A stretch of DNA of 64,000 nt from Balanoglossus misakiensis (Eukaryota; Hemichordata), in assembly GCA_040954595.2 (NCBI GenBank), contig CM082579.2, positions 15,314,001-15,378,000 on the forward strand. The letters are read 5' to 3'. The notes below the pieces were generated by a model. The model saw nothing but the letters and a program-made list of their open reading frames with translations, made no database searches and had not been told where the DNA came from. The stretch's first letter is position 1, and each line of letters starts with the position of its first letter. Shown piece by piece: positions 1 through 11,749 of this stretch. The translations under genes were made by a program, and so were the position numbers.

Positions 1-197
1 TGTTTCAAAACTTTTTTTGAATACGAATGTCACTGTGAATTGTCCTGTGCAAACTCTGCATTCATCTTGAATCAGTCTTTGTCAAAATCAAACGCAACAA
101 ACATGAAAAATACTCTGGGAAAAATGTGATAAATTTTCCTCTGTATAACTCAACTTTCTGTGGAACAAATGGCGTATCTCAATATCAGAAAAAGCTA
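1..197. other. 3' non-coding part of the Gypsy element
   Basis: This is the stretch downstream of the pol stop. It is AT-rich and shows no similarity to the 204-bp LTR and no further open frame, so the element continues out of the window. Confidence 0.5.
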
Positions 198-3100
198 TCA
201 ATCAGTCACATAATCTTTGTATCGAGACGGCTTTTGTATATTTGTTCTGGTTCGTGTTGATCTCAACGATTCTTGGGCTGGTGACGCTGGCGTTGCGGGT
301 TGTTGAGGCGGTGTTCCCTCTGTGACTGCTGGTGCAATATTGTGTTGATCCATCCCTGTCTGTGCTGGTTTCAGTTTTGCGCTGACTGGTTTCAGGTGGA
401 TCCTGTTGCGTCGCATTTGTTTCCCGTTGTCTAACTTCACGGTGTAGGACCTAGGTGTGTTTGCTGGGGCTACAACTCTCGCTGGACTCCATGTTTTGCT
501 GATTGGGTTTTGTACATGGACTTGTTGACCTGTCAGCAATTCTGGTAGTTGTCTGGAGTGCTGGTCGTGGCTGGAAGTCTGGGCCTGCTGTTGAGATGTC
601 AGGTATTGACGAACTTCCTCCCCGTTTCTTGCTGGGTGAATTTTGGCTGGGAGAGTTGTCTTGTATGCTCTGCTGTTCAGCAACTCAGCTGGTGATGGTA
701 TGTTGGACTTCAATGGAGTCGCGCGAAGTGCCAACAATGCTAGATTCGGATCATCTCCAGACTCTTTGCACTTCATCAGGATGTTCTTCACGGTCTGTAC
801 ATGTCGCTCGATAAAACCGTGCCCTTTGGGATAGTATGGTGATGATGTGACTATCGCAAAACCATACTTCTCAGTTAGGCTGTGGAAGTCTCTAGCTGTA
901 AACTGAGATCCGTTGTCACAAACTAGTTTCTCGGGTATTCCTTGCTCTGCAAATAGAATTCGGAGGGCTCTCATAATGGTACTGGCTCTGAGGTCTTCAA
1001 GTTTCCTAATGAAGGGGAACTTGGAGTAGTAGTCAGCAACTATCATGTACCATGTTTGGTTCACGTAGAATAGGTCTGCTCCAATTGTGTGCCACGGTCG
1101 TGGTGGAATTTCCATTGGAATCATCGGTTCCTTCTGCTGGGAATTCTGGAATTTCTGGCACGCGTTGCATCCTGTTACTAGTCTCTCTATATCTTTACAA
1201 ATTCCAGGCCAGTACACGCTGGATCTGGCTCTCAGCTTGCATTTCTCGATCCCCAGGTGACTGCTATGAATGCGTTGTAGCATTTCATCTCTCATTACTG
1301 CTGGTATGAGGAGTCGGCTGCCTATCAGGATAATACCATCTTCGATAGCGATATCGTCTCGAATAGACCAGTAGGGTCGAATATCAGCGTGAATGTCCTT
1401 GATGCTATCTGGCCATCCTTTCAGGACTTGCTGGATCAATAATTGAAGAATTTCATCTTTGGTAGTTTCTTCTTTGATCTCCATCTGTCTCATTGGTGTG
1501 ATCTTCACCAGGTGGTGTATCTGGACTTTCATGTCACTGATTTCGTTCTGATCTTGTGGTGACAGTCTAGATAGTGCGTCGGCAAGTATCATCTGTTTGC
1601 CTGGCTTGTAGTGTATGGTGAAATCATACGGCTGTATGCGCAACAGCATTCTCTGTAATCGGGGTGGTGCCTTGGTCAAATTCTTCCTCTGAATTTGCTC
1701 CAACGGTCGATGATCACTCTCTACTATGAAACTTCTGCCGTAGAGATATGTGCGAAACTTCTCACATCCGTAGACTACCGCGAGTAGTTCTCTTTCTATA
1801 TTGGCGTATCGGGTTTCCGCTGGTGTCAGGGCCTTGGACGCAAATGCTATAGGTCTCTGTTCCTGTATGAGCACCGCTCCGATTCCCTTTCCCGATGCGT
1901 CGACTTGTAGAGTGACAGGCTTCTTACGGTCGTAGTAAGCAAGTGTAGTCTTTGTGCTGATCAGGTCCTTGATCATATTGAAAGACTTTGTGTGTGTCGG
2001 AGACCACTCAAACTCAGTGTCGTCTCTGATGAGCTCTCTCAGTGGTGCTGTGTGTTCAGCTAATCTGGGTATGAATGAACCCATGTAGTTCACCATTCCG
2101 AGGAATGTGCGCAGTTCGGTCTTGTCTCTAGGCGGATGCATCATCTCTATCGCCTTGACCTTTTCTGGGTTGGGTTTAACTCCGTCTTCTGTGTATAACA
2201 TGCCAAAGAAACTACATTCTTTTGTCTTGATGTAGCATTTCTCTTTGTTCAGTTTAATGCCTGCTTTCCTGGTTCGTTCCATGGCTTCGTGTAGATGCAG
2301 GTCATGGTGTCGCTCTCCTGATCCTAAGACTTGTATATCGTCTGCAATGCCGACTGCACCTTCACACTCTCTGTATGTTTCATCAATTTTGAATTGAAAC
2401 ACATCTTGGCTCATCCTTAGCCCAAATGGCATTCGTAGGAATCTGTAACGGCCATATGGTGTGTTAAAGGTCGTCAGGAAGGATGATTCTTCATCGATCT
2501 TTACATTCCAGTATCCGTTCCGCGCGTCTAGCTTGCTGAAAAGTGTTGCGCCTGCCAACTTTGGGGTAATCTCCTCCAATGTGGGTGTAGGGTAATGATC
2601 CCTTTTAATGGCTTTGTTCAAGTCCTTCGGGTCCAGACAAATGCGAAGTCTTCCATTGTCTTTCTCCCGGACAACAAGAGAATTGACCCAGTTCGTAGGC
2701 TGGTTCACTTTGGCGATGATTTGCTTATCTTCCATCTCCTGCAGCTCGGTTTTGAGTCTATCCATTAGTTCTAATGGAACTCTGCGGGCAGGGTGTACTA
2801 CTGGTTGTACTTCTGGATCAAGAGTGATGTGGTATGTGTAGTTTTCAAAACATCCGACCACGTCGTCAAAGCAATCAGGGTACATCCTCAGCAACTGTTC
2901 TTTGTTCTTTATGGGAGGGCGGTCCCTGATGGGTGTATTACTGTCTATGTAGTCATCTGCAGGGTTTCTGTTTCTTCCTGCTGGCTTCTGTTCGTTCATC
3001 TTTCTCTTTTCCACTTCCACATTTCTTCCAGGATGTGCTGTCTTGCACTCTGGGCTCGCCTGCACTTGTATGGCTTCTACTGAACAGTTTATTTGTATCA

Positions 3101-3650
3101 GGTTTAAGGCTCTGCTTGCCTTTAACCCTAAAATGGCTAGGCCTGCGGCGTCAGTTACATAGAAGAGGCATCTGATTTTCCTCTCTCTATGTTCACATGG
3201 AATGACGATGGTGCCAAGCTGTTTGATTTTGGAACCTCCATATGCGGTAAGGATTGTTTTATTTTCCTTCAAGTGCCCGCGTTTTGGATTTCCGTGTTTA
3301 TCCAGTTTCTCTGGAAATATGATCTTGAAAAGGCAGAGGGGCAGTATATTGCTCTGTGCACCGGTATCAATCTTGCATCTCAGTGCTACTTTCCTTTTCT
3401 TTTCGCTCTGTGTGATTGTCAGTTTCGTGTATATTTCTTCTTGTCTGTTGATGTTGTCCAATGCATTTATTTCGATAGTACCAACATCTAGGACTTCATC
3501 ATCTATTTGATGCATGTTGCTGCTCGAGCGTGTCACATTATGGATTGGTTTTCCACCTCGTCTCTGACTTCGGTTCGCTTGAGCTGGTTTTGGAACGGCA
3601 TACCGCCTGCCAGTGATTAGGTTTCCCACAATTTTGGCATTTCGAGCCAT
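198..3650 (-). CDS. pol: Pol polyprotein: protease, reverse transcriptase, RNase H, integrase
   Basis: This 1150-residue protein copies and integrates the element. Domains in order: aspartic protease with KIDTGAQSN (DTG at residues 95-97); reverse transcriptase at about 280-500 with KLDARNGYW near 373-381 and a catalytic box GIADDIQ (435-438 IADD, where most Gypsy elements have YADD or YVDD); RNase H with LQVDASG (D584), SDHRPL and ADALSRL (690-696); integrase HHCC zinc finger (H795, H798, C828, C831) and DDE core with D859 (GADLF), D912 (CDNGSQ) and E948 (GHGFIER). The domain order RT-RH-IN is Ty3/Gypsy rather than Copia. The start is the first in-frame ATG; actual expression probably depends on frameshifting from gag. 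No stop or frameshift is visible. Confidence 0.93.
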   Translation of the reverse strand: MARNAKIVGNLITGRRYAVPKPAQANRSQRRGGKPIHNVTRSSSNMHQIDDEVLDVGTIEINALDNINRQEEIYTKLTITQSEKKRKVALRCKIDTGAQSNILPLCLFKIIFPEKLDKHGNPKRGHLKENKTILTAYGGSKIKQLGTIVIPCEHRERKIRCLFYVTDAAGLAILGLKASRALNLIQINCSVEAIQVQASPECKTAHPGRNVEVEKRKMNEQKPAGRNRNPADDYIDSNTPIRDRPPIKNKEQLLRMYPDCFDDVVGCFENYTYHITLDPEVQPVVHPARRVPLELMDRLKTELQEMEDKQIIAKVNQPTNWVNSLVVREKDNGRLRICLDPKDLNKAIKRDHYPTPTLEEITPKLAGATLFSKLDARNGYWNVKIDEESSFLTTFNTPYGRYRFLRMPFGLRMSQDVFQFKIDETYRECEGAVGIADDIQVLGSGERHHDLHLHEAMERTRKAGIKLNKEKCYIKTKECSFFGMLYTEDGVKPNPEKVKAIEMMHPPRDKTELRTFLGMVNYMGSFIPRLAEHTAPLRELIRDDTEFEWSPTHTKSFNMIKDLISTKTTLAYYDRKKPVTLQVDASGKGIGAVLIQEQRPIAFASKALTPAETRYANIERELLAVVYGCEKFRTYLYGRSFIVESDHRPLEQIQRKNLTKAPPRLQRMLLRIQPYDFTIHYKPGKQMILADALSRLSPQDQNEISDMKVQIHHLVKITPMRQMEIKEETTKDEILQLLIQQVLKGWPDSIKDIHADIRPYWSIRDDIAIEDGIILIGSRLLIPAVMRDEMLQRIHSSHLGIEKCKLRARSSVYWPGICKDIERLVTGCNACQKFQNSQQKEPMIPMEIPPRPWHTIGADLFYVNQTWYMIVADYYSKFPFIRKLEDLRASTIMRALRILFAEQGIPEKLVCDNGSQFTARDFHSLTEKYGFAIVTSSPYYPKGHGFIERHVQTVKNILMKCKESGDDPNLALLALRATPLKSNIPSPAELLNSRAYKTTLPAKIHPARNGEEVRQYLTSQQQAQTSSHDQHSRQLPELLTGQQVHVQNPISKTWSPARVVAPANTPRSYTVKLDNGKQMRRNRIHLKPVSAKLKPAQTGMDQHNIAPAVTEGTPPQQPATPASPAQESLRSTRTRTNIQKPSRYKDYVTD

Positions 3651-4341
3651 ATGCTGGGCAGTTACTTTTCACTGAGGTGTCATGCTTTTTTCCGAAATGC
3701 TTACATTGTTTGGGGTGTGTCTTGTTGGGCTGCCTTTTTACTCTGTTGACAGCTTTGCTATCCACAGGATTAGCAATATGGCAATTTGTGAGCGTTTTCA
3801 TGTGTTTTGTTGTGGCTTCGTGACCTCTAGCTATATCGAGCGCCTCCTTCAAGGTCAGTTTCTCATCACGCCCAATAAGTTTCTTCTGTATTTCTTGGTG
3901 ACAGATCCCCCATATCAACTGATCTACGAGTCTTGCTTCCTGTTCTTTTGTATCCCCAAATTTGCATTTGGCGGCTTCATTTTTCAATTTCGAAAAGAAA
4001 TCATCAACTGGTTCTCCAGGGTCTTGTCTCATATCTTGGAATTGGTATCTATGTATGCGATGATTCGACTTCGGCTCTAAGTGTTCGGAAAATTTGTCGA
4101 ATAGTACTGTGGGGTCTTTCCGCTGGTCTTCATTTTCAAACGACCAACTGTTGTATTTGTCAAGACCTGGTTCACCGGACCATAGAAGTATGTAGCTAGC
4201 TTTCTCTTCATTAGCATCTTTAAGTGCTGTCTTAAATGTTAACTCACATTTTTGACGAAAACGACTGAAGGCTATTGCTAGATCTGGCGCGTCCCATTCC
4301 ATCTTTGGGGCTGTGAAGGGCGTTTGTAGTGCGGCCGCCAT
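3538..4341 (-). CDS. gag: Gag polyprotein of the Gypsy element
   Basis: This 267-residue protein is the structural capsid/nucleocapsid protein of the retroelement, expected to form cytoplasmic particles. The N-terminal two thirds are charged and Trp-containing, like Gypsy capsid domains. Near the C-terminus there is a CCHC zinc knuckle, CQNCGKPNHWQAVC (C-X2-C-X4-H-X4-C), preceded by a second Cys/His cluster starting CKHFGKKHD. The start ATG at 4341 lies about 110 bases downstream of the LTR. The 3' end overlaps pol by 113 bases, and pol lies in the +1 frame relative to gag. No internal stop is seen. Confidence 0.9.
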   Translation of the reverse strand: MAAALQTPFTAPKMEWDAPDLAIAFSRFRQKCELTFKTALKDANEEKASYILLWSGEPGLDKYNSWSFENEDQRKDPTVLFDKFSEHLEPKSNHRIHRYQFQDMRQDPGEPVDDFFSKLKNEAAKCKFGDTKEQEARLVDQLIWGICHQEIQKKLIGRDEKLTLKEALDIARGHEATTKHMKTLTNCHIANPVDSKAVNRVKRQPNKTHPKQCKHFGKKHDTSVKSNCPAYGSKCQNCGKPNHWQAVCRSKTSSSEPKSETRWKTNP

Positions 4342-4433
4342 CTTGTCAGGTCAGTTCGATGGTCTTTTCTTCTGTAGTTTTGGTGTCTTGTGTAGTCGAT
4401 ACTGTGTAAAGTCTGCTTACATCTGATCACTCA

Positions 4434-4451
4434 CGTTCACCGCTGCCACCA
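4434..4451 (-). other. primer-binding site
   Basis: The minus strand reads TGGTGGCAGCGGTGAACG immediately after the LTR terminus. Primer-binding sites start with TGG because they pair with the CCA 3' end of a host tRNA. The tRNA species cannot be assigned by eye. Confidence 0.6.
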
Positions 4452-4655
4452 TGTTATGTTTCCATCAACATGGGAATAATAATGCGATCATAAGGTATAA
4501 CAACAACCTATTTATTGATCGGCTGAAAAGACTCAACAATGTGCTTCGCCTTATCTGGGCGGAAGTGACGTCGTACAGCAATTCATAAACAAGTGGAACA
4601 CCAACAATGCAACACTAGAGGGCGCTATATTGATCGTAGCTGTCAGAATACTACA
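4452..4655 (-). repeat. 5' LTR of the Gypsy element
   Basis: On the minus strand the block starts TGTAGTATTCTGACAG and ends ACATAACA, so it has the TG...CA termini of LTRs. It is followed at once by a TGG-starting primer-binding site. A length of 204 bp is short but known for Gypsy elements. It is flanked on the outside by a run of 12 C residues (4656-4667). The partner LTR is outside the window, so the boundaries rest on termini and primer-site position only. Confidence 0.75.
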
Positions 4656-6024
4656 CCCCCCCCCCCCGCATGTTTAAAGGTTTCTATAGAAAAGCATTGT
4701 TGAGGTTCACAAAACTTTGAAGAAGCTTTGCAACACTAACTTTGGCCAAAGATTTGAATGTTAAGGTTTCACAAACGGAGTTACAGCTGAGGTTCAACTA
4801 AGACTAGTATAAGAGGCTTCAGCACGCCAAGTCTTGTAGCAAGCTTCAACACAAAGCTTTTTGCAACATTGTTCAAAGCGTTGTCAAAGGTACTGCACAA
4901 CCCTGGTGAAGTAGTGCTATATTTTCAATTAAATGGCTTAAGCCATTTGTCTCTCCAACCAGAATTGCACCAGAGTTAAATACACACAGCTTGAAATTGT
5001 AAAATGTTGCAAAATCAAACGATCACATCCTTACACCTATTATTAGAACCAGAAGTTGAGTCAAAATTTTCCTACCTAGAAATTTTCTTTCCTATGAAGT
5101 TTTTTGCTTATTGGCATTCATATGGGAGCCTAGACCTATTCCAGCTGAGTTGCCAAAATGGCAATGTTGGACAATTCTTCTAATATGCATGATCAAAAAT
5201 GGCCGCCAAATACCTTCTCTAAAATAAAACTTGGCCCTTTTTTCTCAAAATTATGTGTAATATCTAAAATTTCAGGATTTGCATCCATATTGGTTATGTA
5301 TTGCAAATATGGCAGTGTTTGGCAACTTTTCTATTTTGCATATTCAAAAATGGCCGCCAATCACCACTAAAAGTGAAATTTTGCCATGTTTCCCAAAATG
5401 ATGCGCAATATCGTATTTTCAGGATTAGCACATTCATATGGGTACCTTTAACAATACAACTGTGTTGCAAATTTGGCAGTGTTACCGTACTAATCATGAA
5501 GCAAGGAAGTGCAACCTCTGTATCCCAAATATATGTCTATCCCCACTGATAGGAGTCACAAAGAGCCAGCCCCTCTGCATCATCCTGTTCCTCAAACTCA
5601 CGATGGGAATCCTTTTCAGAATTCCGACCTCAAAACATCCAGGGATTCACCATCATTCACCACACCCTCGTCAGTATCCACCATGTTTAGATCCAATGCC
5701 TGAACATGTTGTCTCTTTATCTATGGATTGCGATAAAGGCCAGTGGGAGTTTCATCTCCTTTTTTTTGCAATTTTGACCATTTTTATCTGGTGCATAATG
5801 CTAGAGTACATATCATCCATACAGGATGATGCATGTACAGTGATGGGAAATGTATCAATCCACTCCTGCACTAGATTTGCATACAGTGCCATACCTTTTA
5901 GGGCTATTTTCTTGACCCTTTTGATAGTCTGCTGGCCAAAAGTGGCTGGCCAAAGTGGCCAGCAGAGACATTCTTCCAATACCCTTCATAGTGCCAACAG
6001 ACAAGGCTTGGATATACAACCTGT
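4656..6024. repeat. gene-free flank with AATGGCCGCCAA satellite-like units
   Basis: After a C12 tract (4656-4667) comes AT-rich sequence without a supported gene. From about 5140 to 5500, units of roughly 150-190 bp recur with the shared pieces TTGCAAATATGGCAGTGTT, TGCATATTCAAAAATGGCC and GTAATATCTAAAATTTCAGG. The same family forms longer arrays at about 6640-7110 and 32020-32900. Open frames here are short and give no recognisable protein. Confidence 0.6.
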
Positions 6025-7459
6025 GTTGCTTGTAAGGCACACATCTCCAATTGGTACATTGGGCCAATTATACTGTACATGTACAGCTAGGAAAAAAATA
6101 TACTTCATCATAGTTTCCATGGTCAGCAGCTTCAATAACTTGTTGCCTTTTCTTACTGAACATTTAGACTTATAAAGAAGTATAACAAGAATAAAGTTGT
6201 CCAATTAGTGTTGGCAGGGGGGTGGGGGATGTGTTCTCCCATACAAAGGTGTATAGGTATGTAGTCTTTAAGAAAAACTTGGGGTAAATGACCAGAAAAT
6301 TTGACTTATAATACAAATAGGTCGGGTTTTGGGCATTTACACGTGTTGATGTTATCGACTGGGGCGACAGACTACCATCCGAAAAAAATTCAAGTACCCC
6401 CCCCCCCCTCGGGTGCCGGCCAGTGGGATGGAGGTGATAGAAACTGTTGCAGATACAATAGAGGCCTACAACCTGAAAACCTTCTGGCTTTAACCGAGGA
6501 CTTGCCATTAAAGATACCTGTAGGCCCCTATATGCTGCTCCCACATACACTCCCAGTCCTAAACCTTGCATCTGATTTGTGGTGCAGATGAATAATTAAG
6601 ATTGGCTTGACAATTAGCACACTTAATTGCCTGTTATGAGATATAATGCATACAATCATGGGACAAGAATGGCAAAAGTTAAATTATCCAGCAGGTGTTT
6701 GAATTATGCAAATTAGAGCAGTTGTCTAATATTGCCATGTCAACCATGTTGAAATTGTTTTAGGTACCCATATTAATGGAAACCCTGCAAATTCGATATT
6801 ACACACCATTTAAAACAAATATGGGAAATTAACATGTTAGAGAAATTTGGCGGCCATTTTGGATTATGCAAATTAGAACAGTTGTCTAATATTGCCATGT
6901 CAACCATGTTGAAATTGTTTTAGGTACCCAGGAGAGTTGAATGAAAATGCCATTTGCAATGCAGTTGTCTTGTATTGGGTGCCCATATTAAGGCATTCTT
7001 GAAAACGAAACATTATTCATCATTTTGACGCAAACAGAAAAGGTGTTCAAATGTAAATTAGAAGAGTTGCCCAACCCTGCCATATTTGCAATACAGTTGT
7101 AGTGACTGTCAACTCGACTACAGACAGTCTCGATGAACACAAGACATGATCCCAATTTGCAAGCTGAGTTGAAACTGACTGCTGCAGTAACTTAGCTGTG
7201 GGAATGTCTTGTGTGATTTAAAACAATGATGACCAAATTTAACACAGTTTCTCTGAGGTAACCATTTAGCTTTCGTGACTAAGTTTGTTTAAGAATCCTT
7301 TATTCTACCCAAGGAACAAATTTCCTTAGAATTTCACAACTGAGACACAGTTTACAGATATACAAAAAGTGCGTACTACAAACATAAGAAATTGTTTGCA
7401 TTTTTTTTTTCTGATGGCAATGCATTTGACTGTAAACAGACATTGACGTCCTTTAGTAA

Positions 7460-8279
7460 GGGACTGTTCAGTTTTGGTGGAGGGGGGGGCAAAAGTTTGT
7501 GTCATTGGTTTTCAAAATCAGGCCGACACCCCCTTCAACCAGGACCAATAAAATGATGACCCCCCCCCTTTGACAGGACCAAAATATGATGACCCTCCTC
7601 CCACCCCGAAAACATTTGCCATCCTTATCTTATGTACACTGACTGTATGCAATAAAGGTAAAGGGTCTCCTCACACCTCAATTCTAAATTTCTTAAAGAA
7701 ATTTATAATTTGAAGTGTATAATTATATAGCGTTGCAATAAAGAAGGTCTATGGATAAATTAAAAGGACACGTCAATACAATAGTTGGTAGAATTGGTAA
7801 AACAAGAAAAGTGGAAAGGGTGGGTGTACGTAGGACAATTTTGTAAAATACAATTAATGCATTTTAATGAACTCAAAGGCAAATTAACTTAATGTTGGGG
7901 AGGACAAATTTCACTTTTGCCACTCAAAGTTAACATCAGTGGGGGTGGGATGCCAAGTATTCTGCCCTGGTACACTATATGTGGCGAAGAAATAAGGGGA
8001 TGGGTGTGGGAGGGGATGTCCCCCTTCCACATAAGAAAACTTTGTAAAATATGTAGCTCAAAGTTGCATTTTAATGAAGTCAAAAGCAAATTATCTCAAT
8101 GTTTGAAAGGACCAATTTTACTGTTGCTACTCCACTCAAAGTTAGCATCGGTGGGTACATGTATATGACCTCCCCCCTAAACGTTTGAAAAAAAGATGAC
8201 TCCCTCTTTTGGATTTCAAAATTTAAGTGACCCCCTGGATTTTGCCAGCCTCCCCCCACCGTAAAAACTGAATGGTCCC
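7460..8279. mobile_element. 820-bp non-autonomous element, TAA target duplication
   Basis: The segment begins GGGACTGTTCAGTTTT and ends AAAACTGAATGGTCCC, giving terminal inverted repeats of about 15 bp with a mismatch. It is flanked by TAA on both sides (7457-7459 and 8280-8282). The right palindrome arm lacks the whole segment and has a single TAG at the matching place near 31602. A 3-bp TWA-type duplication is characteristic of PIF/Harbinger elements; the family assignment is inference. The interior is rich in GGGGG and CCCCC tracts and carries no transposase. Confidence 0.72.
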
Positions 8280-9405
8280 TAAGCGCTATTTTGTCAGTGA
8301 AATGGCTCCAATGTTATCCCTCCAACTATAGTTGAAACGGAGTTAAATATGTACAGCTTGAAATCATAAAATGTTGCAAAATTGAACCAAGAGTTTGGTC
8401 AATGATCAAGTTCTTACAGCTATTACTAGAACCATACAGTCTCAGCGAACAAGAGACATTGGTCCGATTTGCAAGCCGAGTTGGAACTGACTTTGCCTGC
8501 ACACAGATGTGCCAATTTCAGCGAATCTTATCGTATTTAAAAATGAATACGGAGAATTGTTATCTGTGTTCCTATTGCTAGCCTACATACATGTAGCTGT
8601 TGTCATTCTAGTGTTTTTTTCTGTATACCAAAATTGCCACACTGTTTGGGATACTTTTATCAAATGTTATGTGATACTATATCAGCCTGTTTTGGGGATC
8701 TTGACAATGACATATATTAGACTTTTCATACACAGCATGAGGTAGAATTTCAGAAACGATTAGGTAATAAGACTGCATATCTCATAGGAAATAATCACTT
8801 TAGAAGTATTACGATAAAAAAAATCATTTCACTCTTATTGGGAGCATACATTAGTAAAACATACATACAGACATGAATACAGACATAGAGAGATCAAGGT
8901 GTATACGATTTTCAGTGGGGGAGGGGGTCCTCCTTAATTGCAAACAACTATGTAATGGTAATTTCCCTTTTATAATAACAATTTTTGAGGTATAAGGAAA
9001 AAATATCAAACAAAATAAACAAAAAAACTAATTCAGCTATGATTTGATTCAATTATCATTCTAAAGAAGCACATATCATTAACTCACAACTAAACTTTTA
9101 AAGTGATCAACCATGCACTTTCTGAGAATTTTTTTTATGCCCCCAAAATACAATTTTTTCATTTTCAGAACATTTATGATATATCACAGTAAAAAAATCC
9201 CCTGGAAACTGCAAAACAAAAAACTGCAAAGCAATCAAACAAAAATGGCAAAAATTGTCCACAAAAACTATATTGACACTTCCATCATAGGATTTGTTAA
9301 AATGTCGTGATAACACACCTAGGAACCTGCAAACCAAATTTCAAAGAACTGTGAGTAGAGGTTTTTGAGTATTTGACCAAAATCACCCCAAAAATATACT
9401 TCAAA

Positions 9406-11749
9406 CCAGATATTAACTGAATATGCTCACGTGCAGTACTGTGATTGGTTGACAGAATAACAAGATTAGAAAAACCAGTGTTAAACCAATTTGGTTTATA
9501 GTGTATATGGTGTAAGGGTTGTGTGTTGCACCATTGTGAAATGTAAACATGTTTGTGGAATTGTTGCCTTGTCAATTTTTGTAAGGGGTTATGAGTCATG
9601 TACCCCATCCTGAACTGCATAAAAAGATAAGTCTATGGAATTCTAAAACTCGTTGATCAAAAATGGCAAGAAATATACCAAAAAGTATGAATATTTCACC
9701 AGATTTCAACAAATCTGATTTCTGTTCATGCCTAAGAACCTCTTTAACAAGTTTCAATAGGAAGACATTTTGGCAAACAACAGGTAATTCAGACAAATCT
9801 GACTGATATCACATATATGATTTCCCATTCAAAGTTTCCAATCAATTGGACTTGTGGTTTTACTGAAGACTATTTGGCCAAACCCTGCAGAATTCCCCAA
9901 AAATACAATTATGCAAATTTCTTTACAATTTGATCATATTTGACTGAGATCACCCCTAGAAACCCAAATACAAAGTATCAAAACAATTGCACTTACAGTT
10001 TCACGGGATTTGATTTTTTGACAAAAACAGGAAATATTGCCCAAAAATGCATTTTTGCAAATTTCACCACCGTTTGCACAAATGTGATTCAGGTAAGCCC
10101 TATGAACCTCCATACCAAGTTTCCAATCAATTGGACATGTAATTTCAGAGAAGAATTTTTTTAAACAAAACTGCAGAAAATTCCCCCAAAAATTCATAAA
10201 AAATAGCAAACGCCAGATACTGACTCCACCTGAACAAAATCATACGAGGTCTTCCCATAGTACTTGCACACCAATGCACGCCAATTTTTAACTGAATCTG
10301 ATCCGCTGTTATTAAGTTTTTCAATTTTGACTACTTGAACATTTTTCCAGTTAATACCAGTATGCATTTTTTCGCAATAACAATTTCTATGTACACACTA
10401 AATATCAGTAGTTTCAAGTTTTTGATGTTGATGGACATACACATACATACATCAATACATTTAGACGAAACTGATCCATTCGCAAAATACATAATTCTGT
10501 ATGAGGCACACATACAGACATACATAGACGACGGACACCAACTTATGCTATAAGCTGACATTGATATACATGTTAGCCAAAAACCAAAATCAACCTCAAA
10601 ATAGACATTAAAATATATTGCACCACCATGAGAAGACAAATTCATTTTTCGACAAATTTTCTGGGGCGTCATTGATATACCAAGCATATTGTCAAAGTAC
10701 GTAGTCTCTGTGATAAGATTCCATACACACAAAATGGTAACCTTGGAAGTCCAGCTGACGTAGTTATGCAATGGCGTCTCGTGTATTCCGTCGCCAAAAA
10801 ATCATCGTAAAATTGATAGTCGGGGTCACAATTCAAGACGACTTTCTCTAAATTCTTTATGAATGGATTAAATCGAAATCGAAATGTTGACGTATGACGT
10901 ACGGAATGAGATCTGAACAGACATTCAATGTTATCATTCTCGCTCGATCACATATTGGGTAAGCCATCTAGCAATCGCTATATAGTATTGGCGATAACAG
11001 ACTGTCTATAAACTCACAAAACGGATTTTACTGTTGAGTGTGATCAACCGCCACGTTATTTTTCTCTGAACAATAGACAAATAGAAAGCCTGGTGACATT
11101 TTGAGATTGACTGCGTGAGGACCACAATATGCGTGAATCATTTACGGTTTGTCTCGATGAATGGGTCACGTCATAGTCATAACGCGGATTCGGCTGCACG
11201 CCAACTATCCGCCATATTGTCTCCACTAACTTACTCGTAAGTAGTTTCAAACTTCATTTGAAAAGAGTATTCGTCTGACGGTCCTGTAGATTAACAATTT
11301 ACGCTCTATGAAGCAACTAAACAACGTTAGCTTCCTTGTGGATTCACGTAGGGAAGTTATTCGTAACGACGGGTACAGCGTCTGAGCATGGACAGAACCA
11401 CGGCAATATCGCCAGGAATGTCTCATTTCACAGCGCCCTCAAACTGTCGATCTCCTCAAACTATCGTTTCCACTGGTCATATATGCGGCATTAACGAAAG
11501 CTCACATAGACAATCATGTAATAGAAAAATTAAAACTTAAATAACTTCATTAATATCAAAGCCACACGCACCAAAACCTTTTCAGTTCTTGCCATATGAT
11601 ATCTGAACCTGTGTACTAAATTTGGTTGAAATCGGTTCAGCGGTTCTTTAGATATCGGGTATACAGACAGACACACACACACATACATACATACACACAC
11701 ACACACAGACATCGCTAAACCATAAGCTCACGTGATTTTCACGTGAGCT
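9406..11749. mobile_element. 2.3-kb non-autonomous element, copy 1
   Basis: The ends are defined in two ways. The right palindrome arm lacks the segment (empty site near 30500, an A-rich junction), and a second inverted copy at 53648-56123 has the same termini. One end starts CCAGATATTAACTG and carries GCTCACGTG 18 bases in. The other end is a 24-base hairpin formed by GCTCACGTG and CACGTGAGC. The insertion accounts best for the A counts if 3 As were duplicated. It contains an (AC)n tract near 11670-11708. No transposase or other long coding frame is present. Confidence 0.75.

Larger units (their letters stand above)
1..4655 (-). mobile_element. Ty3/Gypsy LTR retrotransposon, 3' end beyond the window
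   Basis: Reading right to left, the element has a 204-bp LTR that begins TG and ends CA, a primer-binding site directly after it, gag, and a pol with protease, reverse transcriptase, RNase H and integrase in the Ty3/Gypsy order. Both reading frames are free of stops over their full length and the catalytic residues are present, so the copy looks young. No second LTR is found in bases 1-197, so the polypurine tract and 3' LTR must lie left of the window. For that reason target-site duplication and LTR-LTR identity cannot be measured here. Confidence 0.93.

Noticed and set aside
503-834. Plus-strand open frames opposite the Gypsy pol
   Set aside because: They are antisense shadows of the intact pol frame and have no domain of their own.
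10331-10771. 146-codon frame, and its partner 54774-55232
   Set aside because: Both lie in the two copies of the same non-autonomous element; the translations resemble no family and the frame is not preserved along the copies.
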